A stretch of 64,000 bases of DNA, taken from positions 1 to 64,000 of the forward strand of contig CAZBXL010000008.1 in NCBI GenBank assembly GCA_964495785.1, written 5' to 3'. The stretch's first letter is position 1. Each line of letters opens with the position of its first letter. Below, in pieces: positions 45,006 to 52,881 of the stretch. The notes under the pieces are model-generated. The model was not told the origin of the DNA and ran no database searches. It saw only the letters and a list, made by a program, of their open reading frames with translations. The position numbers were made by a program, and so were the translations under genes. Source of the stretch: RFSX01 sp964495785. Its GTDB lineage: Bacteria; Bacteroidota; Bacteroidia; Chitinophagales; Saprospiraceae.

Positions 45006-45905
45006 CTACCTAAGTACATTATATTCTGAAGCTTGAGCTGGATCGAGCTTCACCATTATATCGTAGACTTTTTTCTGTTGCCCTTTACTTGATCCTTTGA
45101 AGATTTCAATAATCTCATCCCTTTTAGTGTCGACAAACAACTGCATGACAACAGAATTGGGGTATGAATTATTGACACCTTGTATCGTATTGAGGACACT
45201 TACGATGATGGCTTTGGACTTGTCCATGTCAACTGTCATTTGATCCAAGCCAGCAATATAAAATTCATGCAATCCTTGTCTCATTGGTCTGACCTTAGGA
45301 TTAAGCAAGTTTTCTATTCTCCAGAATTTGTTAAATCTGTTTCCAGTCGATTGCCATCCCGTCGAAGCAGATCTATTGTCAGTCGGTATAGCATTAACAA
45401 CATCTTGTGCTAAGGCAAAATATTTGTCACCTCCTAATGATGAGAATGAGTCATAATCATAGCCCAATATCATGTATGCATAATATGTCAATAGAGAGGA
45501 TAATTGATCAACATAAATATTGGTATTGTTTTCTATCGGTTGAGCTTCGTCGTATGTGAATCCCACGCCACTGTCTACCATGTTAATCACTGGCGTTTTA
45601 TAATTACTATTAAAGACAGGTCTTATCGACTGAATGAATATATCCGCTGAAAAGTTTGTTGTACTTAGATCCTCGGTGATTGTGATGTTTACATTACCTT
45701 GAATTTTTTCATGATCTTCATACTCGTCGTCGGTCCACTTGGTGTCATTAAAAAACTCAGTGACTTGCTTTTCTAATGTTGTGAAAATACGTGGATCGGC
45801 ATTTACTAATCTTGGAGCTTTAACAGACACTTGTATGTTCAATTCTTGCGATGAACTTACAATAGAATATACTGATAGAATAAATATGAATATTACTTTT
45901 TTCAT
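45006..45905 (-). CDS. DUF4835-family protein
   Basis: A signal peptide (MKKVIFIFILSVYSIVSSSQ) is followed by about 280 residues matching the DUF4835 family, known only from Bacteroidota. Visible family marks are QELNIQVSVKAPRLVNADPRIFTTLEKQV near the mature start, FFNDTKWTDDEYEDHEKIQGNVNITI, and a region with LDQMTVDMDKSKAIIVSVL. Function is unknown; proteins of this family lie next to coaBC throughout the phylum. The protein is probably periplasmic or outer-membrane associated, given its signal peptide and its operon with bamD, but no lipobox is visible. The coaBC stop lies 15 bp upstream. Confidence 0.82.
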   Translation of the reverse strand: MKKVIFIFILSVYSIVSSSQELNIQVSVKAPRLVNADPRIFTTLEKQVTEFFNDTKWTDDEYEDHEKIQGNVNITITEDLSTTNFSADIFIQSIRPVFNSNYKTPVINMVDSGVGFTYDEAQPIENNTNIYVDQLSSLLTYYAYMILGYDYDSFSSLGGDKYFALAQDVVNAIPTDNRSASTGWQSTGNRFNKFWRIENLLNPKVRPMRQGLHEFYIAGLDQMTVDMDKSKAIIVSVLNTIQGVNNSYPNSVVMQLFVDTKRDEIIEIFKGSSKGQQKKVYDIMVKLDPAQASEYNVLR

Positions 45906-45920
45906 GCTCTGTATCTTATA

Positions 45921-47120
45921 CTATTTACCTTTAACGTAATTATTGACTATTGTATTGATTATATCGGTAGCAACTTCCACTTTTGATTTTAATTCAAATG
46001 CAATTTTGGACCCTTTTGAACTAAAAATTGTGATTTTGTTGGTGTCAGCTTTAAATCCAGCACCAGGATCTTTAAGGCTATTTAAGACAATCAGGTCAAA
46101 ATTCTTTTTGTTCAATTTTGTTTTAGCATTTTCCTCTTCATTAGTTGTCTCTAATGCGAAGCCCACATGAATTTGACCTTCTTTTTTTCTGGTGCCTAAT
46201 GTTCCCGCTATATCAGTTGTCCTTACGAGGTCGAGTGAGAAGTTATCAGTTTTCTTTTTAATCTTTTCAGAGCTTACGACACTTGGTTTATAATCTGCTA
46301 CGGCTGCAGTAAATACGACAATATCTGCATTATCATGGTATTGCTCCGCCGACTTATACATTTCGTCACCTGATGTAACTCTTATAAGCTTAATATTCTT
46401 ATCATGAACATTAAGCCTACTCGGACCCAAAATGAGGGTAACATTAGCTCCCCTTGAAGCACACTCTTGAGCAATGGCGACACCCATCTTTCCAGTGCTA
46501 TGGTTACCGATATATCTTACAGGATCTAAAGCCTCATATGTAGGTCCAGCAGTTATAAGGACTTGTTTGTCCGTAAGATCATTTTTTTTTTGAAAAAAAG
46601 ATTTTATTGAATCGACGATATCATCAGGTTCTGCCATTCTACCCTTGCCACTAAGTCCGCTGGCAAGCTCGCCTTCGCCTACATCTATGATGTGATTCCC
46701 ATCTTGTTTGAGTAATTCTATATTACGTTGTGTAGCTGGATGAGCCCACATATCCAGATCCATAGCAGGAGCTACAAACACTGGGCACCTTGCTGAGAGA
46801 TATACTGCTGTGATGATATTATCACTCTGACCAGAGGCCATCTTAGATATTGTAGACGCTGTAGCAGGAGCGACGATCATAACGTCTGCCCATAATCCTA
46901 AGTCTACATGATTATTCCATGCCTCATCGTCTATGACATCCGTATACACTGGATGCTTAGAAAGGGTAGACAATGTAAGAGGTGATATGAATGAGGTAGA
47001 TGAAGGCGTCATGATGACTTTCACATCAGCACCTTGTTTAATGAATGCTCTAGTAAGATATGCGGCTTTGTAAGCTGCAATACTTCCAGTTACTCCAATG
47101 ATAATTTTCTTTCCTTGCAA
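45921..47120 (-). CDS. coaBC: Bifunctional phosphopantothenoylcysteine decarboxylase/synthetase
   Basis: Makes 4'-phosphopantetheine for coenzyme A in two steps. The N-terminal CoaC flavoprotein domain (about 1-180) starts IIIGVTGSIAAYKA and holds the active-site His (NNHVDLGLWAD), the FMN/substrate motif PAMDLDMW (PxMNxxMW in other homologues), and the lid sequence GELASGLSGKGRM with a Gly-Ser where many enzymes have a cysteine. The CoaB domain (about 185-399) has ITAGPTYEALDPVRYIGNHSTGKMG and a lysine-rich C-terminal region (KIKKKTD). The start is TTG, since the family N-terminus QGKKIIIGVTG begins there and no ATG exists. It follows rpoZ by 12 bp. Confidence 0.92.
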   Translation of the reverse strand: MQGKKIIIGVTGSIAAYKAAYLTRAFIKQGADVKVIMTPSSTSFISPLTLSTLSKHPVYTDVIDDEAWNNHVDLGLWADVMIVAPATASTISKMASGQSDNIITAVYLSARCPVFVAPAMDLDMWAHPATQRNIELLKQDGNHIIDVGEGELASGLSGKGRMAEPDDIVDSIKSFFQKKNDLTDKQVLITAGPTYEALDPVRYIGNHSTGKMGVAIAQECASRGANVTLILGPSRLNVHDKNIKLIRVTSGDEMYKSAEQYHDNADIVVFTAAVADYKPSVVSSEKIKKKTDNFSLDLVRTTDIAGTLGTRKKEGQIHVGFALETTNEEENAKTKLNKKNFDLIVLNSLKDPGAGFKADTNKITIFSSKGSKIAFELKSKVEVATDIINTIVNNYVKGK

Positions 47121-47132
47121 AGGAAACCGTTA

Positions 47133-47474
47133 TTATAAGTCTTTATTATCCTGGTTGCGATTTCTGTATTCTAACTTATTTTCGAGAAATTCTTCTGTCG
47201 CAATAAGTGTAGGATTTGGAAGCTTCTCATAGAATTTAGATATTTCTATTTGCTCCTTGTTTTCTTGTATTTCTTCTATGGTCTCAGAAGTTACCGCAAA
47301 TTCCTCTAGCTTACCATGCAGTTCTTGCTTGATATCGATATTGAGTTGTCTTGCTCTAGAAGATATTATAGATAGGGCTTCATAGATATTATCAGTATCT
47401 TTTATAAAGTCTTCGATATCTCTTACTCTAGCCTTAGGGTCTATGTTTTGAACCTTATTTTTTATATCAGTCAT
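47133..47474 (-). CDS. rpoZ: RNA polymerase omega-like subunit (Bacteroidota type)
   Basis: A 113-residue protein matching the divergent RpoZ family of Bacteroidota. The conserved block is NIYEALSIISSRARQLNIDIKQELHGKLEEF, equivalent to the omega 'AxxRARQL' helix that clamps beta-prime. It is followed by KEQIEISKFYEKLPNPTLIATEEFLENKLEY. The ATG overlaps the bamD stop by 4 bp (ATGA), and coaBC follows 12 bp later, the standard gene order in this phylum. The C-terminal tail is Asn/Asp/Arg-rich and probably disordered. Confidence 0.88.
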   Translation of the reverse strand: MTDIKNKVQNIDPKARVRDIEDFIKDTDNIYEALSIISSRARQLNIDIKQELHGKLEEFAVTSETIEEIQENKEQIEISKFYEKLPNPTLIATEEFLENKLEYRNRNQDNKDL

Positions 47475-48265
47475 TGTACAAATCTTTTAAGTTCGTTAAT
47501 ACAATATTTTTTATGATCTACTACCTCTCCTAAATACTTGGACTTAGGATATTTAGTTTCAAATTTATTACATTTTTCAATAGTACTATTTAGACGGTCT
47601 TCCATTTTTTCATAGATACTTTTCTTAGCGAGCTGATAATTAGACTTTATGATTAGATATCTAATTTCTTCTTGATTCTGAGTTTCAGGAAAGTCCTTTA
47701 GGACGTTCTCATAAGCAACCATCGCTGACTGGTAATTTCCGATCTTCTCGTATAGCTTACCTTGTTCAAAAGCTTTAATTTCTAATTTTTTACGCATCTC
47801 ATCTATCAGCTCGTTACTCTCTTCTACTCTTGGACTTGAAGGATATGTATTAATGAAAGTTTGTAACTGCTCTATAGCTTTCTCAGATGGACCTTGATCA
47901 AGTTTGTAACTCGGAGACATTTCATAATTAGAATATGCAGCCATAAAAGCCATCTCTTCTTTCTTAGTACTATTATAGAATGTCCTTGTGAAGTTATTGA
48001 AGTAATAAGCTGCAAGAGTATATTGCTTCATATAGTAGTAAGTATAGGCATACCTGTAATACAGATCTTCAGCTTCTGCCTTACCTCTATAGAATTCTAC
48101 TGCTAATTCATACAATGTCTGTGCCTTTAGATAATCTTCGGCTTCAAAGTATTCATTAGCGGCCTTAAGATAACTCTCGGGGTCATTGCTCTGTCTGACC
48201 TTTTCAAAAGAAGACTTACAGGATGTTAGAAGTAAAGAAAATATTATTATGCTTACGTATTTCAT
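47471..48265 (-). CDS. bamD: Outer-membrane assembly lipoprotein BamD
   Basis: The BAM-complex lipoprotein that helps insert beta-barrel proteins. The signal MKYVSIIIFSLLLTSC ends at a lipobox cysteine. The mature part consists of about five TPR units (YLKAANEYFEAEDYLKAQTLYELAVEFYRG, YMKQYTLAAYYFNNFTRTF, NYQSAMVAYENVLKDFP), as in BamD/YfiO. I start at the ATG ending at 48265. A frame extended to the TTG ending at 48277 would add four residues before the lipoprotein signal, and that TTG belongs to the promoter box (48275-48282). First gene of the bamD-rpoZ-coaBC-DUF4835-purN unit. Confidence 0.92.
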   Translation of the reverse strand: MKYVSIIIFSLLLTSCKSSFEKVRQSNDPESYLKAANEYFEAEDYLKAQTLYELAVEFYRGKAEAEDLYYRYAYTYYYMKQYTLAAYYFNNFTRTFYNSTKKEEMAFMAAYSNYEMSPSYKLDQGPSEKAIEQLQTFINTYPSSPRVEESNELIDEMRKKLEIKAFEQGKLYEKIGNYQSAMVAYENVLKDFPETQNQEEIRYLIIKSNYQLAKKSIYEKMEDRLNSTIEKCNKFETKYPKSKYLGEVVDHKKYCINELKRFVQ

Positions 48266-48274
48266 AAAGGATTG

Positions 48275-48305
48275 CAAAAGTACTGGATTTATAGGCTATA
48301 AACAA
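48275..48305 (-). promoter_or_regulatory. Promoter of the bamD operon, nearly leaderless
   Basis: On the minus strand: TTG at 48305-48303, a 20-nt spacer, and TACTTTTG at 48282-48275, an exact fit to TTG-N17..23-TAnnTTTG. The ATG is only 9 nt beyond the box, so the transcript should have a leader of a few nucleotides. Confidence 0.7.
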
Positions 48306-48886
48306 TGTATGTGTATAAAAAGATAAGAGCTATGAAATGTCATAAGGCATTGATCCATAGTAATTTATAACTCACTATCCTCTATTGACCTATGAATTAA
48401 CGCTACATCTAATCCATAATGTATATGTAAATCAAGGAAATCAGTAGATAATTTGAAAATTCTCCTCCTGGATTAAGTATTGTTTAACCTTCGCAGCTAC
48501 TATAATTAAAGCGAGGTTTAAGGGTTTTGAATACCCTGTCGAATCTGAGTATGGCTTCTTCATTTTACGCCATACGGAATTATGCTACGGTAGTATATAA
48601 AAAAGGAAAAGTCAGTAATTACTTACTGACTTTAACACCTTTTAAAAAATTTGTTTGACTTTAACTATTCTTAGACATTCTATCTGTATCACTTTGATAT
48701 TAAATATCGCCGATCTACGTATATAAGACACAGAAATGATAACTCACCCCTATCTAAGATTTATTTTTTTTAAAAAAAGTTTTTGCACCAATGCAGGGGC
48801 ATAATGTCCATCTGATTTTGGTATCTATTCGATATATATTTAGCTCTGCATGATTTATCATAGGACATCTTAAGTAGCTATCGGTA
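48306..48886. other. Gene-free spacer with several inverted repeats
   Basis: No gene was recognised between the bamD promoter and the GH3 gene. Inverted repeats: AACC-TCGC/GCGAGGTT with one bulge (about 48486-48518), AGGGT/ACCCT (48521-48537), GTATGGC/GCCATAC (48549-48575), and AAAGTCAGTAA/TTACTGACTTT (48608-48633). The remainder is AT-rich. Confidence 0.5.
48594..48633 (-). terminator. Probable minus-strand terminator
   Basis: An 11-bp perfect stem AAAGTCAGTAA (48608-48618)/TTACTGACTTT (48623-48633) with a 4-nt loop is followed, on the minus strand, by TTTTCCTTTTTTT. It could end the GH3 transcript about 250 nt past its stop. Confidence 0.55.
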
Positions 48887-50383
48887 TTAGATCAAGAAGG
48901 ATTGTAAGCCAGTTGCTATTTTTCGATCATTGGTTAACCTAGGCACTTTGTTCTGACCACCTAACTTACCGATGCTTTTCATATAATCTCTAAAGCCATT
49001 TTTTCTAACTGGGGTAATAACTAAGGTCTGAAGTACCTTACCTTCTATAAGGTCACGGTAGTAGATATTCTGTCGTGATATCTCGTCATCTAACTTAAGC
49101 TCTATAATACTTAACTGCTTGGGGGTGTTTTTAAATTCTATAAACCACTCATGATAGGGCAGTTTTCCATCTGCAGATTTTATCTGAGGGGCTACCGTAA
49201 AGTCAACAATGTCGAGATTTAATTCTGCGCTAACGATAGTCATAGCTTCTTCTATTTCTTTAGCTATGACGTGTTCTCCAAAGGCAGATATAAAGTGCTT
49301 GATTCGTCCACTTACTTTTAATCTATAAGGGTTTAAGGAAGTGAATCTTATTACGTCTCCGATATTGTAAGACCACAGTCCAGCATTGCTTGTAATTATT
49401 ATTGCATAATCTTTATGAGTTTCTACTTCAGAAAGTCTTAATCTTTTTGGGTCGTCATTATCGATATCTCTAATATTTATAAACTCAAAAAATAATCCAG
49501 CATTAGTATTGAGTAATAGGCTATTGTCATCAATTTGATCTTGAAAGGCTATAAAGCCTTCTGAAGCAGGATAAGTTTCGAGGGTATCGACACCTGGTCC
49601 CATCATTTTATCCATTATAGATTTATAAGGCTCGTAATTGACGCCGCCGTGGACAAATAGTTTCAGGTTAGGGAAGATGTCTTTTATGGTTTTCTTGCCT
49701 GTGGCGGACAAGAGTTTTTCATAGTACATCTGTACCCAAGGGGGTATACCACTTATGAGTGTTAGATTTTGATTTTTAGTTTCTTGGACGATGTGATCTA
49801 ACTTATCTTCCCAATCATCAATGCAGTTAGTGTTGTATGATGGGAGTTGGTTGCCTTTGACCCAGCTGGGTATCTCGTGATTGACTATGCCTGAGAGGCG
49901 GCCTGTCGGTATGCCATTCTCATCTGATAAGATAGGAGAACCAGATACAAAGATCATTTTTCCATCGAATAGTTCAGCCCGAGTAGACGCGACATAGTTT
50001 AGTAGCGTCATCCGAGAAGTACTGATCTGTGATTTGATACTTTTTTTAGTTATCGGAATATATTTTACCCCAGAAGTTGTGCCTGATGTTTTAGCGAGAT
50101 ACTTTGGTTGGCCCGGCCATAAGATATCTGATTGACCATCGAGTATGAGCTTGATATATTTTCTGATGCCTTCGTAATCTCTTACGGGTACTGCTGCTTT
50201 GTAATCTTTATAGCTTTTTATTTTTTGGAGTTCATGGTCCTTGCCGAAAGCAGTTGATTGAGCTTGTTTAATTAAATTTTGTAAAGTAGTGTCTTGATCT
50301 ACGATGGCATTTTCTGACATCTTTTTTAATTGCCCACTGACATACTTTGCAAGCTGTCTGATCGTAAATGACTTCAGAGACAT
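48887..50383 (-). CDS. GH3-family acyl-adenylate/amido synthetase-like protein
   Basis: This 498-residue protein matches the GH3 auxin-responsive-promoter family, plant-named enzymes that adenylate carboxylic acids and conjugate them to amino acids. Recognisable blocks are the ATP-binding LAKTSGTTSGVKYIPIT near residue 100, NLKLFVHGGVNYEPYK, and TYPASEGFIAFQD near residue 270. Later come GLWSYNIGDVIRFTS and HFISAFGEHVIAKEIEEAM. Bacterial members are widespread in Bacteroidota with unknown substrates. It follows the SH3-domain gene by 11 bp on the same strand, so the two are probably one transcript. Confidence 0.85.
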   Translation of the reverse strand: MSLKSFTIRQLAKYVSGQLKKMSENAIVDQDTTLQNLIKQAQSTAFGKDHELQKIKSYKDYKAAVPVRDYEGIRKYIKLILDGQSDILWPGQPKYLAKTSGTTSGVKYIPITKKSIKSQISTSRMTLLNYVASTRAELFDGKMIFVSGSPILSDENGIPTGRLSGIVNHEIPSWVKGNQLPSYNTNCIDDWEDKLDHIVQETKNQNLTLISGIPPWVQMYYEKLLSATGKKTIKDIFPNLKLFVHGGVNYEPYKSIMDKMMGPGVDTLETYPASEGFIAFQDQIDDNSLLLNTNAGLFFEFINIRDIDNDDPKRLRLSEVETHKDYAIIITSNAGLWSYNIGDVIRFTSLNPYRLKVSGRIKHFISAFGEHVIAKEIEEAMTIVSAELNLDIVDFTVAPQIKSADGKLPYHEWFIEFKNTPKQLSIIELKLDDEISRQNIYYRDLIEGKVLQTLVITPVRKNGFRDYMKSIGKLGGQNKVPRLTNDRKIATGLQSFLI

Positions 50384-50394
50384 AATGAGAGATG

Positions 50395-50871
50395 TTAGAT
50401 TTCTCTGAGGAAGTTACCCCATACCCATCCTTCAGTGCCAGCATATCGGATGCGGCACCACTTACCAGCTTGTCCATTAAGGTAGTACGTCTCTGTATCA
50501 TAGAACATAATCTCAACTTCTGTATTGGCTGGTATCTTAAGGACAATATCAGAAGTCAGGCTGGCTTCACTCCTCATATTAAGAGAGCTACCATCTATGA
50601 TGACTATCGCCTTAGGAAACGAACCTTTACTTCTGCAATCTTCAAGTTGTTTTGTTAATTGCGTTATTAGACTGTCTTTTTGTAAGATAATACTTCTGTT
50701 CTGAGAGTCTGAGGGTGAAGGTATTTTTGAGAATGCACTACTGAGAATCTCCGTGGGATTTTTTTGGAGAACAATAGAGATAATGAGCCATATACTGATA
50801 AAGCAGAAAAAAGAAATGTATACCCATTTTAAGATGTTTTTATTTCTTTTTTTATTAGGTCTATTATACAT
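50395..50871 (-). CDS. Membrane-anchored bacterial SH3-domain protein
   Basis: A 158-residue protein: a short basic N-terminus (MYNRPNKKRNKN), one transmembrane helix (about 13-36, LKWVYISFFCFISIWLIISIVL), a linker with a brief coiled stretch (KDSLITQLTKQLEDC), and a C-terminal SH3b domain (about 88-155: SSLNMRSEASLTSDIVLKI, GKWCRIRYAGTEGWVWGNFL). SH3b domains bind cell-wall peptides or mediate periplasmic contacts; the topology places this one outside the inner membrane. Its partner gene is the GH3-like enzyme just downstream. I found no promoter box in the 260-bp spacer upstream. Confidence 0.82.
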   Translation of the reverse strand: MYNRPNKKRNKNILKWVYISFFCFISIWLIISIVLQKNPTEILSSAFSKIPSPSDSQNRSIILQKDSLITQLTKQLEDCRSKGSFPKAIVIIDGSSLNMRSEASLTSDIVLKIPANTEVEIMFYDTETYYLNGQAGKWCRIRYAGTEGWVWGNFLREI

Positions 50872-51131
50872 TATTCTTGTCCGTACTTTAAATCATAATT
50901 TTCCAATGGCTCTGCCACGGAATCAAATAAAACTGAAATTCTCTCGAATGTTTAGATTTAAATAATCTTTTGATTTCTAATCAAAATGAATCCAACATAT
51001 TGTCCTATTTGCAATGCTCACAGGATCGTTGGATGCTAATTATTTTCATTTATTAATCCAACGTGAAATTAATTAAATTTTTACAGAGAAAAACTCTATT
51101 GATTAATCTAAGAAGGATATAATTCCAGATA

Positions 51132-51875
51132 TTAGATCAAGCCAGTTTTATGTAAGATAGGGAGCTGAGAACCATAGGCTTTAGATATGTTCTCTGAAGT
51201 AAATGTGTCTTTAGTATCACCGTAAGCGATAAGCCTTTGATTGAGTAAAATGACTTTGTTGAAGTATTTCTCGACGGTGCTCAGATCATGATGTACTACA
51301 AGAATAGACTTTCCTTCATCTGCTAAGTATTTCAGAATGGATATAATTTTCTCTTCAGTTGTAATGTCTACTCCGACAAACGGTTCATCTAAAAAGAAAA
51401 TATCAGCTTGTTGGCATAATGCTCTTGCGATGAATACTCTTTGTTGTTGGCCTCCAGATAGCATGCCTATTTGTCTGTTTGCAAGATCGAGAATACCTAA
51501 TTTTTCTAATGCATCATGTGCTATAGCCTTATCTTCTTTATTTAACCTGCTGAATATTTTTTTAAATGGGTACCTACCCATGAGCACGATATCAATAACT
51601 GTAGCTGGAAACTGCCAATCGACTTCATCTCTTTGGGGCACATAAGCGATACGTTTGCGTACATCGTCCATCTCTTGGCCGAGTACTTTCACAGAGCCAG
51701 CATTATGATCTATCAATCCGAGAATAGACTTAAATAGCGTAGACTTACCTGCACCATTGGGGCCTATGACGCCATAAGTATTACCAGCAGTAATATCTAA
51801 ATGTATATTAGTCAGGACTCTTTTAGTACCATAAGATACAGATAGTCCCCTTACTTCTACATGCTTTTCAGACAC
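51132..51875 (-). CDS. Metal ABC transporter ATP-binding protein (Mn/Zn/Fe type)
   Basis: A 247-residue ABC ATPase with Walker A GPNGAGKST, Q-loop YVPQRDEVDW, signature LSGGQQQR, Walker B IFFLDEPFVGVD and the switch histidine in VVHHDLST. The Q-loop region with DWQFPATVIDIVLMGRYP and the C-terminus GSQLPILHKTG are typical of the MntB/TroB/ZnuC class of Mn/Zn/Fe importers. The start is GTG, 4 bp after the stop of the binding-protein gene. The permease gene normally next in such operons is missing: nothing resembling it lies in the 260 bp before the SH3 gene. Confidence 0.9.
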   Translation of the reverse strand: MSEKHVEVRGLSVSYGTKRVLTNIHLDITAGNTYGVIGPNGAGKSTLFKSILGLIDHNAGSVKVLGQEMDDVRKRIAYVPQRDEVDWQFPATVIDIVLMGRYPFKKIFSRLNKEDKAIAHDALEKLGILDLANRQIGMLSGGQQQRVFIARALCQQADIFFLDEPFVGVDITTEEKIISILKYLADEGKSILVVHHDLSTVEKYFNKVILLNQRLIAYGDTKDTFTSENISKAYGSQLPILHKTGLI

Positions 51876-51879
51876 CGAA

Positions 51880-52872
51880 TTACTTATTGAATTTCAAAAT
51901 TATTATCAATAACAGAATTAGCAGCAATACACTGACACCTATGTACATCAGAAGATTAGAGCCTTCAGATTGAGAGGTATATTTTGTTTCAGAATTTTTA
52001 TTTCCTTTCAGAGCTTCTACGATAGTATCCGTATTATGCTTCATCATATTATAGTAAGAATTACCTTCCGTTTCAGGTCCTCCGATAGAGTCAGTATATA
52101 ATTCTCCACCTATGGAGATATTATTGTCTTTGGCGATCTGCTCTACAATCTTAGGATTAATCGTGCTTTCTACAAATAATGCTGGCACATTGAACTCCTT
52201 GATAGCTTTAGAGACTCTAACCATATCTTGTGATGTCGCATCCGTCTCCGTAGAAATGCCCATTAACGCTTCTAACCTTAGTCCATATCTTTTGCCATAA
52301 TAAGCAAAGGCATCATGGGTCGTAATAATGATTCTATTTTCCTTAGGTATCTCTTGTATTCTGTTCTGTATGTATTTATCTAATTCTTCCAGTTTGGCTT
52401 TATAATCAGCATGATTGTCTATGTAGGTCCGCTTGTTTTCAGGATCTAATTTGACAAGTGCATTGAGTATATTATCTATATACTTGATGCTGAGACTTAC
52501 ATCCATCCAAGCATGTGGATCATAAGCTTCTGCATATTTTGAATGTCCTATGGGCTTTATGCCATTTGTAACAGTATCTACAGTAGCGCTTGTGTTAGAA
52601 TTATTGATAAGCTTAAGTAACCAGCCTTCAAAAGTGAGTCCATTCATGAAAATCTGATCTGCATCAGCTATAAGTTTTGCATCACTCGGTCGCGGCTCAT
52701 ATTTGTGAGGATCACCACCAATTGGGACTATTAATTCATTATCTACAAGATCGCCAGATATATTGATCGCCATATCATATATCATTGAGGCTGTTGAGAC
52801 GACTTTCAATTTATCTTGAGCCGTTATAGATATTGATACCAGTAAACAAAAGGCTAATAATATTTTTTTCAT
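51880..52872 (-). CDS. Metal-binding protein of ABC importer (TroA/ZnuA family) with C-terminal membrane anchor
   Basis: A cluster A-I periplasmic metal-binding protein. A signal peptide (MKKILLAFCLLVSISITAQ) is followed by the metal ligands H56 (GGDPHKYEP), H120 (DPHAWMD), H186 (TTHDAFAYYGKRYG) and D261 (YTDSIGG), the His3-Asp set of TroA-like proteins. After residue ~280 comes a short linker, then a hydrophobic helix (about 303-325, LLMYIGVSVLLLILLLIIIL) ending in KFNK. This is unusual: most such proteins are soluble or lipid-anchored at the N-terminus. The C-terminal helix would tether it to the inner membrane facing the periplasm. It lies between the DtxR-type regulator and the ATPase. 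Confidence 0.9.
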   Translation of the reverse strand: MKKILLAFCLLVSISITAQDKLKVVSTASMIYDMAINISGDLVDNELIVPIGGDPHKYEPRPSDAKLIADADQIFMNGLTFEGWLLKLINNSNTSATVDTVTNGIKPIGHSKYAEAYDPHAWMDVSLSIKYIDNILNALVKLDPENKRTYIDNHADYKAKLEELDKYIQNRIQEIPKENRIIITTHDAFAYYGKRYGLRLEALMGISTETDATSQDMVRVSKAIKEFNVPALFVESTINPKIVEQIAKDNNISIGGELYTDSIGGPETEGNSYYNMMKHNTDTIVEALKGNKNSETKYTSQSEGSNLLMYIGVSVLLLILLLIIILKFNK

Positions 52873-52881
52873 TTCTCTTTA

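Noticed and set aside
50268..50658. Reading frames on both strands over the GH3/SH3 junction
   Set aside because: They lie in other frames of the GH3 and SH3-protein genes, with Cys/Arg/Ser-rich translations lacking family resemblance.
51027..51063. CGTTGGAT/ATCCAACG inverted repeat (8 bp plus TAAT/ATTA) after the ABC ATPase gene
   Set aside because: No U-run follows on the minus strand and the loop is long, so I could not call it a terminator; no other function is supported.
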